A stretch of DNA of 64,000 bases, taken from assembly GCF_000283155.1 (NCBI RefSeq), contig NW_004454265.1, forward strand, positions 2,208,119 through 2,272,118. Reading direction: 5' to 3'. The translations under genes and the position numbers were made by a program. The notes below the pieces were generated by a model. That model was not told the DNA's origin. It made no database searches and worked only from the letters and a program-made list of their open reading frames with translations. Numbering within the stretch: the stretch's first letter is position 1; each line of letters opens with the position of its first letter. The stretch is from Ceratotherium simum simum (Eukaryota > Chordata > Mammalia > Perissodactyla > Rhinocerotidae). Shown here piece after piece: positions 12,006 to 23,248 of the stretch.

Positions 12006-15000
12006 AAAGTCTATGCCTACATCTTCTAATTTTAGAAGTGCCACTATAAGAGGGACTTTAAAGGAAAGTATGCTGCAAAAATGATTACTGTGGTGCATAT
12101 ATGAGTTCTGTCTACGGAATCAGAAGCTGAAGATGGACCAGTTAATACAATGCAGAGTCTTATACTACACTTCACCGTCTTCTCAGGGAAATGAAACAGT
12201 ATGGCAAAGATCAATAGAATAGTTATGGTATAGCTAAGGACCGCTTTTACACTATGTCTGAAAGATCTACACTTGTTTATTGAGGAGAAAACTGATGGTG
12301 AGTTGAATAAGCTGGCAACATTATCTACCTGTCAAGTTACCGTACACTGAATTTTTAGCAGAAATAAGGAGATATACCTATGTGTTAAAAATCAGACACA
12401 GGCCAGTTCTCATCAGGAAGATAAATTAGCAAGTGCATGAATCAGGTTCTTTTTATATAAGATGATAATAGCTTAGCCTAAGTAAGAACACTCTGCCTTG
12501 ATTATAGTATCAGTAACTGGAAATAATAGTTACCTGTTAACAGAAAACAGATGAAATTCAAATTATTTTTGCAATTCATAATTGTTAACATTAGTAAGGC
12601 TTAAGTCTTATTAATAACTTGAATGATATCACAATATGTTCACTATAGCAAATTAGTAGTGCTGATAAGAGAAACATGCCCAAAATCTAATGAGAGTTTG
12701 TAAATGTTTATCTTCTACAGCTTACCTTAAAATCTTCCCTTAGCCATAAGATGTATGGCTATAACATATTCAGAGATAAATATTTTAAGGACACTAAATT
12801 ATTGATTACATATTAATGAGTATATATTATAAATAATGAAGTCAGACCTAGCTTCTAACTGGAATATTTTATCCCAAAAATATTTTATTTCCCAAAACCT
12901 ACTTTTAGCCTTACTGGCAGACTAACAAGCTTTAATCCTGCTCTTAGAGGTTCAGAATGGACATCCAAGAAGAATTGTTACTGAAAAGTTTTACAGAAAG
13001 TCAGCTTTGTTTCTTTCTGCTATTAGAAGTGTATTTATGAGACCATTTTTACTGTAATTGACCTTTCTTGAAAGTATATGTAAGTTTATTTTTCTGGGAT
13101 TATGTGGTGTTCTATATCCTTTATTTTCTAAAACTATGTTACTAACTGATGGAGGATTAATATGTTAACATGCATGATAAAAATGTTTTCTAAATTACAG
13201 CTGTTTCAATGTAAATTACTTGGTGTAAAATTAAGAAATGGAATGGAGAATATTGTTCAAAGAAAATAGTTTATGTAAACCCTGATTATTTGTACAAATT
13301 TAGTATGATTAGATAACTAACCACTGTTTTATAATAGAGAAAGATGAATTTGTTGATATAAAATCATAATCTGATCAATTCTGGACATTTTCACCTTACT
13401 ATAAACTAATATTAATCCAAGATGATCAGCAGGACCCAACTGAAATCATCTTTCGTGTCAAGAGAAAAAGAAATTATTCTCTGTCAAACTGGATATGGGC
13501 ATTGCATAGAGCAAGTGAGATTGAGGTAGAACCAAAATTTAGACTGTACTAGGGAGAGTTGAAGTTCAAGAAACTCATGTAATAAGAATCAGAATCCTAG
13601 ATTAGAAAACCAGTCAGAGGCTAAGGCAGAGAATTTGGGCAATGTCAGACAAGAGCCTAGGCTTAAAAGGTATGAGGCCATAGAACAAGACTCTGCATCT
13701 GAGGGGGATGCATGAAATGCTAGCCCACAAGCCAGTGTGTTACCAAGTCTTTTGCTTTCTGAGTCAAAGGAATCTTTCTGTACTTTCTGCTTAAGACAGA
13801 ACTAGTCTCAGGATGTTGCCAGTGAAGGCAAGTCAGCAGTGTGCTCGGTGGTTGGGTAACTCAGACTCTCCAGGGCTCTAAGAGACTGCTACAAAGACAT
13901 TGGGAATGGTAAAAATTGTTGGAATGAGAGTAAAGGAGAAGATTCAGTCATCTTGTTGAATCATATTCAACTGATGTAGGCATTATTGCCTGCAGTTTGG
14001 GCCAAGCCTTGCTTTAGTGCTACTGACCAAGGCAGAATAAGCATCATAGTAATAATATATATGCTCATTAGTCTTCACAGCCAAAACACAGTAAGAAATT
14101 TCAGGAAAGTAGCACATTGGGGTTGTTTATGTGAAAAGACAAAAGGACTTCTTTATGTAAACAATAATAAATCTACTCTGCAAACCATCAAGTAAGCACC
14201 AAAATATAGATCAATGAAAAAGAAAAGTTTTGTGTAATGGTAACATTCTAGGTATCCCACGTAATTTTTATTGTGTTTCGTTTTAGCCAGTCTCTTTTTC
14301 TGCCCACCGTATTCATCGATAATGTTTTGAAATCAAGTTGATTTTTAAATCCAGGTGGTTTTATACCTGCAGGCTGAGACTGCTCTCTGTTCATTATCTC
14401 CTTGAGAACGTGACGGCGGAAATGCCACTGGCCAGCATCTGCTTTGAGAGTTGAAAATAATAGGTCTCCTCTTTCTAAAACAACTTGAAGTAGCCTCTTG
14501 TTGGAAAAAAAATCTCCTTTCCACATTCTTTCAAGTTCTCTCTAGAGCATCATCCGTTCAGGTTCTTTATATTCAACACACAATAAGAAATATACTTTGT
14601 AACCTAGTACACATATGCATATGTACATATAACTGAAAAAAATTTATAAAAAATACTTATCCACGGACATTTTCTTTTTTTCCTGATTGTATTGCATCTT
14701 CAAACAAAACAAAAACCACCTCCTAATGGGTCATGATTCTCAATTTGAAAAACATTGCTCTGAAATAGGTTTCTCCTACATTTCTCCCTTCCCTAAATCA
14801 CTTTCATACTTTAAATACAAAAGCCTGAGAAAATGTCCTGCTTTTTTGCCTGTGAGCATGGTTAAACTACAGTAAAGATAGTAGATAGAAGATAGTAAAT
14901 TATACACATGCAGTAATATAAAATGAAGTTAAGCCTTCAAAATTAGAAGCAACTGGATTTCTTTAAATTGGCATCCTGTATGAACTCAATAAATAACTCT

Positions 15001-15500
15001 TAACCGATTACAGATCATTTCCCTGTGAGTATCTGTGAACTTCTAGAGGACACCATGTGTTCTTAGTTAGGATATAATTATCTGTTAAGTTCCTAGTTAA
15101 TGTAAAGTTTACAGCTGTAAGTGGAATATTACACATGTAGGTGATATATTAGTTAGAGTTTATTAAGCTAGGTCAGAAGTACCTTTGCCTTTTGCACTGT
15201 CTTCCAACACAAATCACTACCTACTAATGGAATTCATGTTAATATGAATTTGATAACTGATCCAAATATGACTTCATGATGATTTAGATTATAAATTTGA
15301 ATCCAAGTTATGGAAATGGCCTGAATTCATCTAATTATGTGTTGGAAGCCAATCTATATTCAGTTATTTCTGTGCGTGCAAGTCTTTCAATTTATGAATA
15401 AAATTTAAAAATAAAATTATCTCAGGAATGAAAATCCAGATTTGGGACAAGTAGACTTTTAAAAAGAAAGGAAATAAAAAAGATGGGGTTTTCTTCCTAG
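12006..15500. other. 3.5 kb non-coding DNA, nothing recognised
   Basis: No family, exon or RNA gene recognised. Region 13480-14050 is slightly less AT-rich and could hold an eroded LTR, but no TG/CA ends or target duplication were found. Confidence 0.4.
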
Positions 15501-15506
15501 CCAGAT

Positions 15507-15551
15507 TATTTATTTATTTATTCATTCATTCATTCATTCATTCATTTATTG
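15507..15551. repeat. TTTA/TTCA microsatellite in SINE tail
   Basis: Three to four TTTA units run into about seven TTCA units, then TTTA. This is the expanded tail of the adjoining minus-strand ERE. Confidence 0.9.
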
Positions 15552-15725
15552 CTGAGGAAGATTCACCCTGAGCTAACATCCATTGCCAATCTTCCTCTAT
15601 TTTGTATGTGAGCCACCATCACAGCATGGCCTCTGACAGGTGGTGTAGGTCCAGGCCTGGGAACCAAACCCAGGCCACCAAAGCAGAGCATACCAAACTT
15701 AACCACTAGGCCACCAGGGCTGGCC
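15511..15725 (-). mobile_element. ERE SINE (older copy)
   Basis: On the plus strand it starts with the tail (TTTA then TTCA repeats), then 'ccctgagctaacatccattg' and 'ccaatcttcctctattttgt', and ends in the tRNA-like head 'cttaaccactaggccaccag' and 'ggctggcccc'. The flanks 'ccagattatt' (15501-15510) and 'ccagattctt' (15726-15735) form a 10-bp target duplication with one mismatch. The pol III boxes are mutated. Confidence 0.9.
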
Positions 15726-15735
15726 CCAGATTCTT

Positions 15736-16130
15736 TAGGGTGTATGTCCTCTGAAGTAGAAATGACATTCCAATTTTATAACAACAGTAATAATAGTAAA
15801 TCACACAGCTATTCAGTTGGTAAAGGCAATATTTGAGTACAGTTCTCATACCAGAGCCCAGGACCTTAACCAGTATACTATATGCCCTTCCACTGTGCTA
15901 TCCTGTGATGGTATCTCTTTTGAAAGTGATTTTATCCTTTCTATTACACCCCTCCCCCAAAACTAGTTTACATTCATGTATGTTTAAAGATGGGAAGCAT
16001 AAAGATAATAAGATTTAAATTGCCTAATTTTAATCTAAGTTTATTTTTTTAATTGGGGAATTGATATACTACTTAGAATCTATTTTGAAACTCCATTTCT
16101 TAAGACTTTGTATACTGCATTTTGTTTTGC
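15736..16130. other. Non-coding DNA, nothing recognised
   Basis: No repeat or exon recognised. Confidence 0.35.
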
Positions 16131-16134
16131 CTCG

Positions 16135-17070
16135 AGGCATTCTTTTAAATTTTTTATAAAAATATTATGAGCCTATTTTGCAGAAAATGTGAACAGTATA
16201 TAAAAAGTATAAAGAAGGAAATAAGTATACATAATTCTACCACTCAGAGAGAGAATTTCTGCTAACATTTTAGCGTATCCTTCTGTTTGTTTTTTCTTTT
16301 TTTTTTTACAATATTGAGATTATACAGTGTGTACAATGTTAGTTTAATTTATCAACTATGTATTATAAGAGATGAGAGGAAAGAGATCTTACTATGCAGA
16401 GTAGGCCAGATTCTCTAGGCCTCCAAATTTTTACATAATAAAAAATTGCCAGTGGAGTATGAACACACCTTACCCCACCTCCCACTTCACAATCCATCTC
16501 AGTCTTGTCAACCCCTAGATATATACAATTTTGTATTCTGCATTTTTCACTAGTTATATAATATAGTTATTTTTCTCGAGTTATTAAGAGCTCTTTTGAA
16601 AACATTTTAATGGTCTCATTTGTTGTTACTGCCACTGAGTCATTTCTGACTCCTAGCAACCCTGTGTACAGCAGAGAGGAACCCTTCCTGGTCTTTCTGT
16701 ACCATCCTCTCACCTTCTGACACGGTATCAGACAATGCTCTGCTGCTTTTCATAGGGTTTTCATGGCCAATTTTTCCAGAAGTGGGTGGTCAGATCCTTC
16801 TTCCTTGTCTGTCTTGGTCTGGAAGCTCCGCTGAAACCTGTCCACAGTGGGGAGACCCTGCTGGTGTTTGAAATACCAGTGGCAGAGCTTTCCGCATCAC
16901 AGCAATATGCAGCAGCCACAGTGTGACAACTAACAGATGGATGATGTGGTTCCCTGACTGTGGTGGTGAGAGCGCCAGGGCTGGCTAATGGTATAACATT
17001 CCCTATGTATAGATATGCTATGACTTAAACATTTCTCTATTACTGGATATTTAGATTGGTAGCAGCATAT
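16135..17070 (-). repeat. Ancient L1M/L1ME relic, split by a SINE
   Basis: Left part: 'gaaaatgtgaacagtatata', 'taattctaccactcagagag', 'ctgctaacattttagcgtat', 'caattttgtattctgcattt'. Right part (from 16995): 'tctctattactggatattta', then 'gattggtagcagcat'. These follow the order of an old antisense L1M 3' region. The SINE at 16617-16985 interrupts it. Confidence 0.5.
16617..16985 (-). mobile_element. Composite SINE with RTE-like 3' part
   Basis: On the minus strand it begins 'gccagccctggcgctctcac', an ERE/tRNA-like head, then a body with 'aaagctctgccactggtatt', 'aataccagcagggtct' and 'ccaagacagacaaggaagaa', and ends near 'gcagtaacaacaaatga'. The body strongly resembles the RTE-clade (BovB-like) LINE sequences of mammals rather than the usual ERE body, and it lacks a poly-A tail, as expected of RTE-mobilised SINEs. 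Flanks 'taatggtct' (16608-16616) and 'taatggtat' (16986-16994) are a likely 9-bp target duplication. I infer a tRNA-headed SINE mobilised by an RTE LINE; an internally deleted RTE is the alternative. Confidence 0.6.
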
Positions 17071-17284
17071 TTCGTCAGAGATATATAGTTCAGTAATAGG
17101 AAGCAGTCCAGGTGTTGGAGCTTAGTGCTATACCCATACAAGTACTACCAGTACCACATATGTGGGAAGTCGTTCCATTTGTTCATAAAGAGGCTCCTTG
17201 TGCAGTCTTACAGAATTTGTATTTTGAGAGCTATAAACCATGATGGAAAAAGGGACATTTAGGCTGAAGAGGGAATAATAACTG
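17071..17284. other. Short non-coding interval
   Basis: Nothing recognised; a minus-strand open frame here (17128-17382) shows no domain and overlaps a MIR-like relic. Confidence 0.3.
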
Positions 17285-17650
17285 CTCTTCCTTTTATTTG
17301 CATAGTATTTTATGATTTTCAGTGAATTTTCACAAGCATTTGTTATATAACTTCTCAATTTTGCAAGGTAGGAAGTATTCATCCCATTTTTAATTTTATT
17401 TATTTATTTATTTTTTCCCCAAAGTCCCAGCAGACAGTTGTATGTCATAGCCGCACATCCTTCCAGCTGCTGCATGTGGGTGGCGGCCTCAGCATGGCTG
17501 GAGAAGCGGCGCGCCGGTGAGCGCCCAGGATCCGAAGCCGGGCCACCAGCAGCGGAGCACGCGCACCCAACCGCCGAGCCACAGGGCCAGCCCCCCATCC
17601 CATTTTATAATTGAGAAATTAATGTTTAGTATGAACTCTAAAACAGAAAT
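17285..17650 (-). repeat. Possible MIR relic interrupted by an ERE
   Basis: 'gaattttcacaagcatttgt', 'gcaaggtaggaagtattcat' and 'cccattttataattgagaaa' (the last read across the ERE) match the order of an antisense MIR. Very diverged. Confidence 0.45.
17391..17595 (-). mobile_element. ERE SINE, short-tail type
   Basis: The tail (TTTA repeats, then 'ttttttccccaaagtcccag') is on the left and the tRNA-like head with 'gccgagccacagggccag' on the right. The B-box region appears as 'ggatccgaagccgggcca'. Exact 11-bp target duplication 'catcccatttt' at 17380-17390 and 17596-17606. A GC-rich island of about 130 bp here is the SINE, not a CpG promoter. Confidence 0.96.
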
Positions 17651-18349
17651 CCTCCTAATGGCCAATAGTGGCTTCTGTTCAAGGTTCAATAATTGACTCT
17701 CCTGTAGTAGAGGATTCTTCAGCAGTTTGTTTTGTTAATAGAGCAGAGTGAAAATACTACCCTAGAGTAAGATCCACTCAAGGCTGAAATTTAATGCTTT
17801 TCAGTATTTTAACAACCAACAAATTGCCCAGTCTAACTTTATTTTTTAACTTTTAAAAATGTTTACAAGTATTCTTTAGATATAAGTTAATTTGGCTATT
17901 TTCCCAAAGTAGTACTAATTCATTAATCTGAACACAATTTCACTACGGTCACATTCTTTTTTTTTTTAATTGGTATTTTTGTCAAGAAAACACTAGGTCT
18001 ATGCGTTGAAAGACAATCTATTTTCCAAATATAGACTGTATTTAGGAATCCTTCACTAGGATATGTGTAATATTACTTGGCTTCCTCTAGCCTTATTGAT
18101 ATGAACTGAAGTGTGGAGAAAGTTTCTGATTTGGTTTTAGTTCTTCAAAGTCAATTTGTATACCCCAGGAGTGGTAAAGCACTCAAAGAAGGTCTCACAT
18201 GGAGTCAATGGTTTGGGCACAGCAAGCATCAAAATTGATGTTGTTCATCTGAGGATAGAATTGTCTGAAAACCAAGCTGTACGGAAAAAACAGGCCAGAA
18301 AAAAATGAATTCATTTATATACACAGAAACTGCAGTTGTGGGAGTCAGT
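17651..18349. other. Non-coding DNA, nothing recognised
   Basis: AT-rich; no repeat or exon recognised. Confidence 0.35.
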
Positions 18350-18361
18350 TAGTTAATCCTT

Positions 18362-18663
18362 TTTTTTTTTTTTTTTTTTTGTGAGGAACATCAGCCCTGA
18401 GCTAACATCCATGCCAATCCTCGTTTTTGCTGAGGAAGACCGGCCCTGAGCTAACATCTATTGCCAATCCTCCTCCTTTTTTTCTCCCCAAAGCCCCAGT
18501 AGATAGTTGTATGTCATAGTTGCACATCCTTCTAGTTGCTGTATGTGGGACGCGGCCTCAGCATGGCCGGACAAGCGGTGCGTCGGTGCGCACCCGGGAT
18601 CCGAACCCGGGCCGCCAGTAGCGGAGCGCACACACTTAACCTCTAAGCCACGAGGCTGGCCCC
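18362..18663 (-). mobile_element. ERE SINE, long type with two tail repeats
   Basis: After a T-run the plus strand shows two tandem copies of a unit starting 'gaggaa' and containing 'ccctgagctaacatc', then the body 'ccccaaagccccagtagata' and the head 'cttaacctctaagccacgag' ending 'gctggcccc'. B-box complement 'gggatccgaacccggg' is intact. Exact 12-bp target duplication 'tagttaatcctt' at 18350-18361 and 18664-18675. Confidence 0.97.
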
Positions 18664-19008
18664 TAGTTAATCCTTAATAAAAGAAAGCTTGTCTGAGTGG
18701 TTAGCCCTGTTTTAATTTTTTCGTATAAAGATAAATTAATTAGTGCTTTATTTAGCAGCTTCAATGCAAACTTAAACTACAGTGAGATACCACTTCGCAC
18801 CCAGCAAGGTGGCTGTAATCAAAAAGACAGATAATAGCAAGTGTTGTTGATAATGTGGAGACACTGGAGAGAATGTGTAACATTGTTTGTAAGAGCATAA
18901 AATGGTACAGACACTTTGGAAAACAGTTTGACAGTTTCTTAAAAAGTTAAACATAAATTTACTGTATGACTCAGCAATTTCTCTTATGAAGATATTTAAC
19001 CAAGAGAA

Positions 19009-19197
19009 ATGAAACATGTCTATACAAAGACTTGTACACCAATATTCATAACAGCATTATTCACAGTAGCCAAATGGTGGAAACAATTCAAATATCCATC
19101 AACTAGTAAATGCATAAACAAGATGTGGTATATCCATCTAATGGAATACTGCTCAGCAATTAATAGGAATGAACTACTGATACATGTTACAACATGA
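19009..19197 (+). pseudogene. L1 ORF2 C-terminal remnant
   Basis: A 62-codon frame reads 'TPIFITALFTVAKWWKQFKY', then 'INKMWYIHLMEYCSAINRNE', the conserved tail of mammalian L1 ORF2. It is bounded by stops and has no catalytic region. Confidence 0.8.
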
Positions 19198-19250
19198 ATG
19201 AGACTGAATAACACTATACTAGGTTGAAGAAGCTAGACACTAAGATTATA

Positions 19251-20322
19251 CAGTCGTGCCCCACATAACGATGTTTTGGTCAACAACGGACCACATATGC
19301 AATAGTGGTCCCATAAGAGTATAATGGAACTGAAAAATTCCTATCACCTAGTGACATAGTTAGCTGTCATTAACGTAGCACAACACATTACTCGCGTGTT
19401 TATGGTGATGCTGGTGTAAACAAACCTACTGCACTGCCAGTCGTATAAAAATTATAGCACATAGAATTATCTGTGGTACGTAATACTTTATAATGACAAT
19501 AAATGACTGTTACTGGAGATGACAGCTCCATGAGGGGTATTGCCCCTGAAGACCTTCCAGGGGGACAGGATGTGGAGGTGTAAGACAGTGGTATTGATGC
19601 TCCTGACCCTGCTTAGGCCTAGGGTAATGTGTGTGTTTGTGTCCTAGTTTTTAACAAAAAAGTTCAAAAAGTTAAAAATTAAAAATTTTAAAAATAGATA
19701 AAAGCTTATAGACTAAGGATATAAAGAAAATATTTTTGTACAGCTGTACAGTGTGTTTGTGTTTTAAGCTAAGTGTTATTACAAAAGAGTCAAAAAGTTA
19801 AAAAACTTTTTAAAGTTTATAAAGTAAAAAAGTTATAGTAAGCTAAAGTTAATTATTCAAGGAAAAATATATTTTTATAGATTTAGTGCAGCCTAAGGGT
19901 ACAGTGCTTATGAAGTCTACAGTAGTGTCCAGTAGTGTCCTAGGCCTTCACATTCACTCACCACTCACTTGCTGACTCACCCAGAGTGACTTCCGGTCCT
20001 GCAGGCTCCCTTCATGGTAGGTGCCCTATACACGTGTACCGTTCTTTATCTTTTATACTATATTTTTAGTGTACCTTTTCTATGTTTAGGTACATTTATA
20101 TTCACAAATACCTGCCATTGTGTTACAGTTGCCTACAGTATTCAGTACAGTACCATGCTGCACAGGTTTGTAGCCTGGGAGCAATAGGCTATAGCCTAGG
20201 AGTGTAATAGGCTGTACCATCTAGGTTTGTGTAAGTACACTCCATGAAGTTCGCACGACGATGAAATTGCCTAATGACACATTTCTTAGAATGTATCCCC
20301 ACTGTTAAGTGAGGCATGATTA
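19251..20322. mobile_element. TcMar-Tigger DNA transposon relic
   Basis: Starts 'cagtcgtgccccacataacg' and ends 'ctgttaagtgaggcatgatt' plus one base; the two ends are imperfect inverted repeats (about 9 of 12 terminal positions match) and are flanked by TA dinucleotides (19249-19250 and 20323-20324), the pogo/Tigger target. Blocks after each end ('ggtcaacaacggaccacata'; 'gtttgtgtaagtacactcc') fit the known Tigger/MER group. The 1.07-kb interior contains AT-rich filler and no transposase frame. Subfamily not assigned. Confidence 0.85.
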
Positions 20323-20459
20323 TATTGTATGATTCCATTTATATGAAATGTCTAGAAAGGCAAATGTCCAGAAATCATGCTCAGAGTAGGAGCAGAGAAT
20401 GTTTGCTGACTTATCTCAGCTTCAGTTGACCTTTTTCCCGTATTCAAAAAAAAGGAAAC

Positions 20460-20688
20460 TCTTTCCTCCTATAGGGCCTTCACCTGTGCTGTTGTTCTCT
20501 GTACCTGGAAAGCTGGAAAGTTCTCCCTCTTCTTTGCCTGGCTAATATATACCAATATTTCAGGTGTCAGCTTAAATATTGTATCTTCAGAGGAATTGTA
20601 TCCTTACCTCACAATTTAATCAAGTCTCCTTGTGATACTCTCTTCTAGCATCCCATGTTGTCTTTTCATAGTATTTATCACAATTGCT
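20460..20688 (+). repeat. L2 LINE segment
   Basis: Sense L2 3' region: 'ttctctgtacctggaaagct', 'cttctttgcctggctaatat', 'gtgtcagcttaaatattgta', 'catagtatttatcacaattg'. Diverged. Confidence 0.7.
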
Positions 20689-20689
20689 A

Positions 20690-20970
20690 ATCATTCATTT
20701 ATTCAACAAGTATGTATTAAGCCACCTCCTACATTCCAGGCACTGCTCTAGTCTGGGGCTACATGAGAAAACAAAACACACAGCACATTGTTGTGGGGAG
20801 AGACAGATAATGAACAAATAAATAAATATGATGAAATGATGATAAGTGGTAGGGAGAACAGTAGAACATAAGGAACAATAGGTTCGAGGAGGGATGTTGT
20901 CTTTTATATAGTATCTTCAGGAAAGGTCTATAATAAGATGACGTTTGAGCAGAGTTTTGAATGAAGAATA
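20690..20970 (-). repeat. L2 LINE 3' end, antisense
   Basis: Begins 'cattcatttattcaacaagt', then 'ttccaggcactgctctagtc', 'gataatgaacaaataaataa', and 'gatgacgtttgagcagagtt', the reverse-complement L2 order. It abuts the sense L2 to the left. Confidence 0.8.
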
Positions 20971-21683
20971 TACACACCTTTTAAAGTTAATACTTTCTTG
21001 ATTTCCTCTTTTTCTTACTAAATCCCACTCCTGTAAATCAATATTCCTAAAATTTGAATTTTTGGTGTTGTGTCTATTCGATAATTCTTCAAAATAAGAG
21101 ATACAGAACATGCAAATAATGTAGGTATAATGCCATGCCAACTAACGTTTGTGAATTTGTGTTACATAGCATCTTATTACTCCAACCACTTTGGCAAGTT
21201 AAAAAATATTAGCGTTTTCTCCAGAATGTCAGAATCATTTTACATTATTACTAAATTCTATCCCATATCTATGAACTTATGAAAAACAAAACAGTGATAA
21301 TTTCTTTTGTAGAAATGGCAAAGAGTAAGAAAAGAGCCTAATGTACTAAAACTAGGAACATTCAACTTGCAGACATAATGAAATTGAGACTGTCTTAAAC
21401 ACCATACAAAAACACAAATCTGACTGCTCTTCTTCCCCTCCACCCAGATTCTTGTCAATCTACTTGTTTTGATATTCATCTTTTATATCTGTAGAGAGTT
21501 GTATGTTACCTATCGAGAGTTATTTTTTGCTGGTAAGGACCGTCTCGTGTATGTACAGAGATAGAATATCACTCTTATAACTCCTCTTCCTTTCCCACCA
21601 ATTAGTTCTTTTTCAGCAGTAGCTTAAACTAATAAGGTCCAAATCTGGGTAAATATCTGAAATAGACAAGAAAAGCTAGTTGT
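20971..21683. other. Non-coding DNA, nothing recognised
   Basis: No repeat or exon recognised; small open frames on the minus strand show no domain. Confidence 0.4.
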
Positions 21684-21696
21684 AGAAATGATTCTG

Positions 21697-21939
21697 GGGG
21701 CAGGCCCGGTGGCATAGCGGTTAAGTGCTCACGCTCCGCTTCGGTGGCCCAAGGGGTTTGCAGGTCCGGATGCCAGGTGCATACCTACGCACCGCTTGTC
21801 AAGCCATGCTGTGGTGGTGTCCCATATAAAGTAGAGGAACATGGGCATGGATGTTAGCCCAGGGCCAATCTTCCTCGGCAAAAGGAGGAGGATTGGCATC
21901 GGGTGTTAGCTCAAGGCTGATCTTCCTCACAATAAAAAA
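21697..21939 (+). mobile_element. ERE SINE (ERE2-like variant)
   Basis: Head 'ggcaggcccggtggcatagc' then 'ggttaagtgctcacgctccg' (A-box region), body 'gccatgctgtggtggtgtcc', and two tail repeats with 'tgttagc'. The body lacks the 'aactatctactggggctttg' block of the other variant. Target duplication 'agaaatgatt' at 21684-21693 and 21940-21949, possibly extending 3 bases with one mismatch. Confidence 0.93.
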
Positions 21940-21949
21940 AGAAATGATT

Positions 21950-22344
21950 GTGAATCAAAAATCTGGTCCGTTTTATGCTACAAATTCCTTTCTTTTCTTT
22001 TCAATTTTAATATATGAAGTCCTCAGTAATGGTTTATTAATCAGATGTTTTCTAAAAGAAATATATCTAGGGAAAGAGGTTGAAAATGGGGAGTGCTATT
22101 GTATTCATTATTTAATATGTAGAAGGTTATTGACTCAAGATAAAAGGGAAAAATTAAGCAGAAGAAACTTATTAACAAAAAGAAAACAAATTTATGGAAG
22201 ATAGCAGCATCATATGGTATTTTATCATTGTGGATTAACTTTTGTATGTGTCTTTGTGAAATTTACTAATTATAATAGATTTTATAAATTCATTGGATTA
22301 ATGAGATCGTATCAAACAAATATAATACAAGCAATTGCCTTGTG
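21950..22344. other. Non-coding DNA, nothing recognised
   Basis: AT-rich. An open frame that seems to run through here from 21851 is read-through from the ERE. Confidence 0.35.
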
Positions 22345-22495
22345 GGCACAGTCATCAGAATATCCTTGAGTGCTTTTTAAACATCCTGTATGGACCCCCA
22401 GACCAAAAGAATTAGGACAAGCCCAGTGGTTGTTATTTAACCAGCCAACATCAAGCCACAGATGCATTTTTGAACCACTGCTCTAAACCATTCAT
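22345..22495. repeat. Probable MER5-like hAT relic
   Basis: 'gtcatcagaatatccttgag', 'atggacccccagacc' and the terminal 'tttttgaaccactg' follow the order of a MER5-type non-autonomous hAT-Charlie element, heavily diverged. No target duplication recognised. Confidence 0.5.
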
Positions 22496-22801
22496 TTTGT
22501 AGCTAATAATATGAGATGGTATATTATATTTTTTGCAAATGAAATTGGCTTTAATGCATCCAGGTTATTGTTGTCTCCTTCAATGGAGTCAGTTTTCAAG
22601 ACACACAATGGATTAAACATGTGACCTTATAGCATCACCCAATTTTGTTTTTGTTTTTGCCTTATTAAAAACAGTTTAACCAAGCTTGATGCTGCACTTT
22701 ATTCACCAGATATGATTCCAAATGTATAACAATACTGATAGAAATATAATCCAGCCTCCAAGGATTGTGTGTTTGAAAACATTTAAATTATTCAAAAGAT
22801 T

Positions 22802-22852
22802 TGTGGTAGGCTATGAAAATCATATTGTGGATGTGTGGTAGGCTATGAAAAT
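22802..22852 (+). repeat. 19-bp direct repeat, 32-bp period
   Basis: 'tgtggtaggctatgaaaat' occurs exactly twice, at 22802-22820 and 22834-22852. Confidence 0.9.
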
Positions 22853-22926
22853 TCAAGTGTTAAAGCAATGTCTATGTCATATGAATAAGTGATGTTTGAG
22901 GGAGAACACTTATGTGTTCTGATTTG

Positions 22927-23240
22927 GTTTTTTTTGTTTTTTGTTTTTTGTGAGGAAGATCAGCCCTGAGCTAACATCCATGCTAATCCTCCTCTTTTTG
23001 TTGAGGAAGACCGGCTCTGAGCTAACATCCATTGCCAATCCTCCTCCTTTTTTTTTTCCCCCCCCAAAGCCCCCCAGTAGATAGTTGTGTGTCATAGCTG
23101 CACATCCTTCTAGTTGCTGTATGTGGGACGCGGCCTCAGCATGGCCGGAGAAGCAGTGCGTTGGTGCACCACCAGGATCAGAACCCGGGCCACCAGTAGC
23201 GCAGCGCACACACTTAACCACCAAGCCACAGGGCCGGCCC
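22927..23240 (-). mobile_element. ERE SINE, long type
   Basis: Tail on the left is an expanded GTTTTTT repeat; then two tandem tail units with 'ctgagctaacatcca', the body with a 'ttttttccccccc' run, and the head 'cttaaccaccaagccacagg' ending 'gccggcccc'. Target duplication 'ctgatttg' at 22919-22926 and 23241-23248, perhaps longer into the T-run. A 147-codon minus-strand open frame covering it is SINE read-through. Confidence 0.95.
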
Positions 23241-23248
23241 CTGATTTG

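Larger units (their letters stand above)
18766..20400 (+). repeat. L1M LINE 3' region, split by a Tigger
   Basis: Left arm (to 19248) carries ORF2 C-terminal and 3' sequence ('cagtgagataccacttcgca', 'catcaactagtaaatgcata', 'ctaatggaatactgctcagc'); right arm resumes at 20325 with 'ttgtatgattccatttatat' then 'gaaatgtctagaaaggcaaa', the next L1 block in order. The DNA transposon at 19251-20322 therefore landed inside an existing L1. Confidence 0.88.

Noticed and set aside
17480..17595. GC/CpG-rich islet that could be a promoter
   Set aside because: It is the body and head of an ERE with an exact target duplication; the same applies at 18540-18660, 45500-45600, 54760-54880 and 56510-56640.
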